Under the pieces are notes generated by a model. It searched no databases and was not told the DNA's origin. It saw only the letters and a program-made list of their open reading frames with translations. Below are positions 59,735 through 64,000 of a stretch of DNA of 64,000 nucleotides, in pieces (positions within the stretch are counted from its first letter, which is position 1; each line of letters starts with the position of its first letter). This DNA is from Nansenia antarctica (taxonomy: Eukaryota > Chordata > Actinopteri > Argentiniformes > Microstomatidae). The stretch is taken from NCBI GenBank assembly GCA_963989245.1, contig OZ022348.1, positions 33,031,895-33,095,894 on the forward strand, read 5' to 3'. The position numbers and the translations under genes are program-made.

Positions 59735-60565
59735 TTTTATGTATATTCGCCTCACATCAAATCTATCACTAGAAATGCTTTTTATCATCTACGGAATATT
59801 GCAAAAGTTAGAAATTTTCTCCGGCAAGCTGATGCAGAAGTGTTAATGCATGCTTTTGTTATTACCCGTTTGGACTATTGTAACAGTCTCCTTTCTGGTC
59901 TTCTGAAGAAAGCTATTGGCCAGCTGCAATTAGTCCAAAATGCAGCAGCGAGAGTTTTAACCAAAACAAGCAGAAGAGCTCATATAACTCCTATTTTAGA
60001 AACTCTGCACTGGCTTCCTGTTAAGTTCAGAATAGATTTCAAGATCCTTATGCTTGTTTATAAAGCTCTCACTGGCACAGCACCAGAATATCTGAAAGAC
60101 CTTTTGCTAGCATATCAGCCCAATAGAGCTCTCAGGTCTTCTGCTAGCATATCAGCCCAATAGAGCTCTCAGGTCTTTTGCTAGCATATCAGCCCAATAG
60201 AGCTCTCAGGTCTTCTGCTAGCATATCAGCCCAATAGAGCTCTCAGGTCTTCTACTAGCATATCAGCCCAATAGAGCTCTCAGGTCTTTTGCTAGCATAT
60301 CAGCCCAATAGAGCTCCCAGGTCTTTTGCTAGCATATCAGCCCAATAGAGCTCTCAGGTCTTCTGACGCTGGTTTTCTCTGTGTACCACATGTACAAAAG
60401 AAGAGATTTGGTGAGGCTGCATTGTCATTTTATGCACCCAGATTGTGGAATGCACTGACAGTTTACATTAGGGATGCAACCTCAGCAAATATGCTCAAAT
60501 CAAGACTAAAAACCCATATTTTTATATATCGCTTTTAATAAAGCGCTATACAAATAAAACGTTAG
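59735..60565 (+). mobile_element. L2/CR1-like LINE, 3' fragment
   Basis: The translated remains show LRNIAKVRNFL, HAFVITRLDYCNSLLSGL, LQLVQNAAARVLT, LHWLPVKFRIDFKILMLVYKAL, FGEAALSFYAPRLWN and LKSRLKTHIF. This is the C-terminal reverse-transcriptase region common to fish L2-like LINEs. It is broken by an internal tandem expansion (60105-60365) and is 5'-truncated. The tail ends AAGCGCTATACAAATAAAAC. Confidence 0.9.
60105..60365 (+). repeat. 37-bp tandem expansion inside the LINE
   Basis: About seven copies of a 37-bp unit GCTAGCATATCAGCCCAATA + GAGCTCTCAGGTCTTCT repeat the LINE codons for AYQPNRALRSS. 37 is not a multiple of three, so each unit shifts the frame. Confidence 0.95.
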
Positions 60566-61282
60566 TATTATTATACAGGAAATTGATTGGTGTGGTTGGT
60601 GCATAGGACATAAAGATACAAACAACACTCTATAACTACTAGCGCACCTTATGTTTATTTAATTGTATTATTAATGCACTTTATTAAGCAGAAGTGGAAA
60701 GAGATGTCATGTGACATCAGTAACACAGTGGACTATTTATATAGGCCAACAATTGAGGCGAAACTTTTTGGAAAATGTAAGTCTATTCCCAACGTTCGGG
60801 TTATTTATAACGTTGAAAAAATAAAATAAACAATGTACGCATCTGTTATAGTTTTTTGTATGCCCGGGGGTCCTTATATCTTTACAAGGGCCTCAATAGT
60901 CTATTTTTACTAGGGAAAGTCTCAATTTTAAAATCATGATATAGACCTTATACCCTAACAATGATCGAAAGATACAAAAAGTGTTTATAATTGATGACTG
61001 CGGTCTATTTGTTTTGATTATACTTAATAGGCCACCGTTTTATTAGTTGTCCTAATGCAGGCTAATATGTTCTCTATGGGTGTCTCTCAAATTGAATAGG
61101 GTCACCTTGTTATTTCACGAGGTGGCACCGCGGCCTTACATGACCTAGTCCTTGGATAGCTTTGCGCTTTTGATGGTCTTGTATATCCTAGGCCCCTGAA
61201 CAAATCTGGACCAGAGCAACTCGCAAAATTAATCTCGCATCGTCATATCCGGTATCATAATGTTCACACGACCCTCCTGCAT

Positions 61283-61425
61283 GGCCTAATGCGCATGGCT
61301 CATCTCACAGCTATGGTGGCCGACGGTTACATATAGGCTAATCTCACAGCTATGGTGGCCGACGGTTACATATAGGCTAATCTCACAGCTATGGTGGGCG
61401 ACGGTTACATACAGGCTAGGGAACA
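61283..61425. repeat. About 45-bp minisatellite, 3 copies
   Basis: Three copies of a unit containing ATCTCACAGCTATGGTGG then GCGACGGTTACATATAGGCT, with few differences. Confidence 0.9.
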
Positions 61426-61872
61426 ATGTGTGTGTAGGAGGTGGATGAGCATCTCTATTGTGCATCATTGCCCGTCTCAGAAGACGATAGTCTTGTGGAT
61501 ATAGTCTGGATTCCTAATAGAAAGACTTCAGAGGTATCCCTCCTTTCTCTTTATCCTTGTCTTCTCAAACCACCCCAGTATAGTTCCCCCCATAGTCTGG
61601 CATCTGCATGGATTCTTACATTATAGTCATATAAAAACACTAACACTTACAATAAACTATAAACACTTATTTCATCATTTGTATCCATGTGTACTTTTGT
61701 ATTATCTTGAAAGTATCCCAAATATATACCTCCCCAAATGAATGGCATGCAGCCTCATTGAGTAGTGAATTAGTTTCCATAATTATGATTATTTCTCAAA
61801 TCAAAACACAGGACATCCTCATGTGCAAATGTTTATTGCTGCAAAGAATAGACACAGTCAGTTGGTCTCTTG

Positions 61873-62130
61873 AGCCTCGTCGTTACAGAGTCCCCCTGTT
61901 GGACCTCGTCGTTACAGAGTCCCCCTGTTGGACCTCGTCGTTACAGAGTCCCCCTGTTGGACCTCGTCGTTACAGAGTACATCCCCCCTGTTGGACCTCG
62001 TCGTTACAGAGTACATCCCCCCTGTTGAATCTCGTCGTTACAGAGTACATCCCCCCTGTTGAATCTCGTCGTTACAGAGTACATCCCCCCTGTTGAATCT
62101 CGTCGTTACAGAGTACATCCCCCCTGTTGA
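61873..62130. repeat. 28-33-bp minisatellite, about 8-9 copies
   Basis: The units read CCTCGTCGTTACAGAG then TCCCCCTGTTGGA (short form) or TACATCCCCCCTGTTGAA (long form). Short forms are at the left and long forms at the right, so the array shows a directional variant pattern. Confidence 0.92.
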
Positions 62131-62394
62131 AGGCATCAAACTGCAAAACAGAAGAAAAAAGTGTGTATTTTCTTTTCCCAAAAAGCACGTTGTAGTTATT
62201 ATATTACAGATTTTTCTCTATTATTTTTCTCACTATTATTTATGTGTATAAATAAATACATTAGCCCAGTATAGGGGCAATAGTATACATTCTTCTACTA
62301 ATCCAAATAATGAGGAAAAGTGTGACGTTAAAATATTATTCTCTCGCTGAAGTGAACTGGCTCTCCTTTGGTCCACTATGTTTCTGCCCAGCAG

Positions 62395-62505
62395 CCAGGA
62401 TGTCTGTATGATGGGGTAACAGAAGATGTCTGTATGATGGGGTAACAGAAGATGTCTGTATGATGGGGTAACAGAAGATGTCTGTACTTGATGGGGTAAC
62501 AGACG
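62395..62505. repeat. 26-bp minisatellite, 4 copies
   Basis: Four copies of GATGTCTGTATGATGGGGTA + ACAGAA; the last has a CTT insertion. Confidence 0.9.
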
Positions 62506-62835
62506 GTGGATGGAGCTCGTCCTAGCCACTATTCATCCAGGCACACATCACAATTAAAGTTCAGCTTTATTCAACCAAAAATCTCACGTTGATTTAGGCA
62601 GTTAAGCATATATAAAAGCAATAATTTACACAAGCTGTAATTAAAAAATATTGTCAAGTAGTAACATTGATTGAATAAAATAAAATAAAGAAATCTTATT
62701 GAAATAGGTCGTTTAGTGTACATTAGTTATATCAAAACCCAACAGATGTATGGGTTCTTTGTTTCCCTTCTACAGATTGGGCTTCAGGCCTGTTGATAGA
62801 TAACACCTCGTATGCGAAACACTATAGGAATAAGG

Positions 62836-62837
<2 letters not shown>

Positions 62838-62881
<44 letters not shown>
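62838..62881. repeat. (AAT)n microsatellite
   Basis: About 14 AAT units. Confidence 0.95.
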
Positions 62882-64000
62882 TAAGCCTACCTACATGTAG
62901 TATTAACACATATCAGTATTAGTCATTTACGGGTTAACACGCCACATTTGTGAAGATATGGCTGTAGTCGTAACGATATTTACCCCATTCAATAAGATAT
63001 AATATATCTTATATATATACAGTATATCTTCTAAATATTACTTGAAACAACAATAAAAAACAACAACAATTGAATCATGTTTTCGCTTCTCAATTGCTTA
63101 TTGATGAAACTCTTGTCGAAAGCAATCCCTCGAGTCTATTGTCCTTTTCCAGAGACATAAACCTGATATGCGTCTCGCTCTTCAAAGCAGGTTCTTGCAT
63201 TTATGTTATGCCTATTATCTAATCAGCAACAATATTGTATTTTATTAAATAAGATGTTTTTTTAGTCCGTGGACAAACATGTGAGAGGTTGAATGTGGGA
63301 TCTTCGCAGAATGCCAACACCCACTCACCTTTGCAGACAAAAGATCGTGTGTAAAAGAAAATCCATTCGTTGCTTTCTCACCAACTCAGTCAATCCCACT
63401 CTCCTGCTGCCTTTCTGTCAAACATTGTCCTTTCAAAAACGAACATGCAATAGATTTTCCGTTTTTTAAACAAAGTAAGGCAGGGTTACTTACCTATAGG
63501 CCCTTTTTCAACATGAAATAGAGAGACATAATAAGGACATTATTTTGGCTATAGGCTACTATCCTTTTTCAGAAATGGAGTCCTAAAAGAAATGCCACTG
63601 CAGTTTCCCATGCATAAGTACTATGTTGTTCCCAGGCTCTTCCTGGCCACATATGATCTAAGAGAGTGTTAGATGGTTTAAATGTGTTCTTAGGGCACGG
63701 AGCTGTCAGACCTTTTGGCGAGCAAGATTGATAGCGCGCAGGCTTCCAGGGCTCTTTGTTTGGAATATAAGCAATAAACGGCCCGAGGCCTACCACTTTT
63801 CCTCAGTTAAGACTGCTGAGAATACTATTAAAAACATCTGGTTAAGAATAATTTGATATGTATTTTAATGATTTAATTTATATTTATATATATTTAATTT
63901 ATATTTATTTATCTCAAACTCAATAGAATGATTGAGAAGGCATGCATCAGAGAGGTACTATCAATAGGCATAGACTACCTCAATTACAGATGTAATCGTG

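Larger units (their letters stand above)
60566..64000. other. Downstream of hoxa9, no further Hox gene
   Basis: No homeodomain was found on either strand to the window end. The region contains three minisatellites (61283-61425, 61873-62130, 62395-62505) and an AAT tract (62838-62881). The next Hox gene of the cluster, if present, lies beyond 64000. Confidence 0.6.

Overview
The window is vertebrate, almost certainly teleost fish, genomic DNA. It has spliced genes with GT/AG introns, very abundant CA/TG, TA and AAT microsatellites, and fish-type hAT, Ty3, RLE-type LINE and L2-like repeats. It spans the conserved TAX1BP1 - HIBADH - posterior HOXA neighbourhood. The four posterior Hox genes lie in the same orientation, with a miR-196 hairpin between group 10 and group 9. 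This looks like one of the two teleost HoxA clusters. HoxAb is favoured (hox13-11-10-9 present, no evx1 between hibadh and hox13, no further homeobox in the last 7.4 kb), but the a/b assignment is inference. The species cannot be named.

Layout. 1-8.7 kb: a 2.55-kb TAGTG satellite and intronic/5' sequence of a minus-strand tax1bp1 gene, with the first coding exon at 6938-7114. 8.77-9.80 kb: a 27-bp-unit minisatellite between the divergent tax1bp1 and hibadh promoters. 10.67-30.90 kb: a complete 8-exon hibadh gene on the plus strand. I joined all eight exons by splice sites and phase, giving a 334-codon reading frame. Its 16-kb intron 4 is a nested transposon deposit: a hAT with another hAT inside it, a decayed Ty3/gypsy with a hAT MITE in its 5' LTR, a BED-finger hAT derivative, and a head-to-tail pair of RLE non-LTR retrotransposons. 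The last two sit in a 22/28-bp minisatellite.

30.9-64 kb: the Hox part. hoxa13 (37165-38310), hoxa11 (44490-46085), hoxa10 (49642-51584), mir-196 (52773-52794 mature) and hoxa9 (54981-56539) are all on the plus strand, each Hox gene with two exons and an intact homeodomain. Intergenic DNA holds many dinucleotide arrays, an imperfect palindrome at 41.43-41.6 kb, and an L2-like LINE fragment downstream of hoxa9.

The most unusual signal is in hibadh. Two different exons (4 and 6) have had their 3' end plus 5' splice donor amplified into tandem arrays in the following intron. Between them, exon 5 is bracketed by a (TG)n tract abutting its acceptor and a (CA)n tract after its donor, which can base-pair around the exon in the transcript. 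Together these make hibadh splicing look fragile or regulated in this species.
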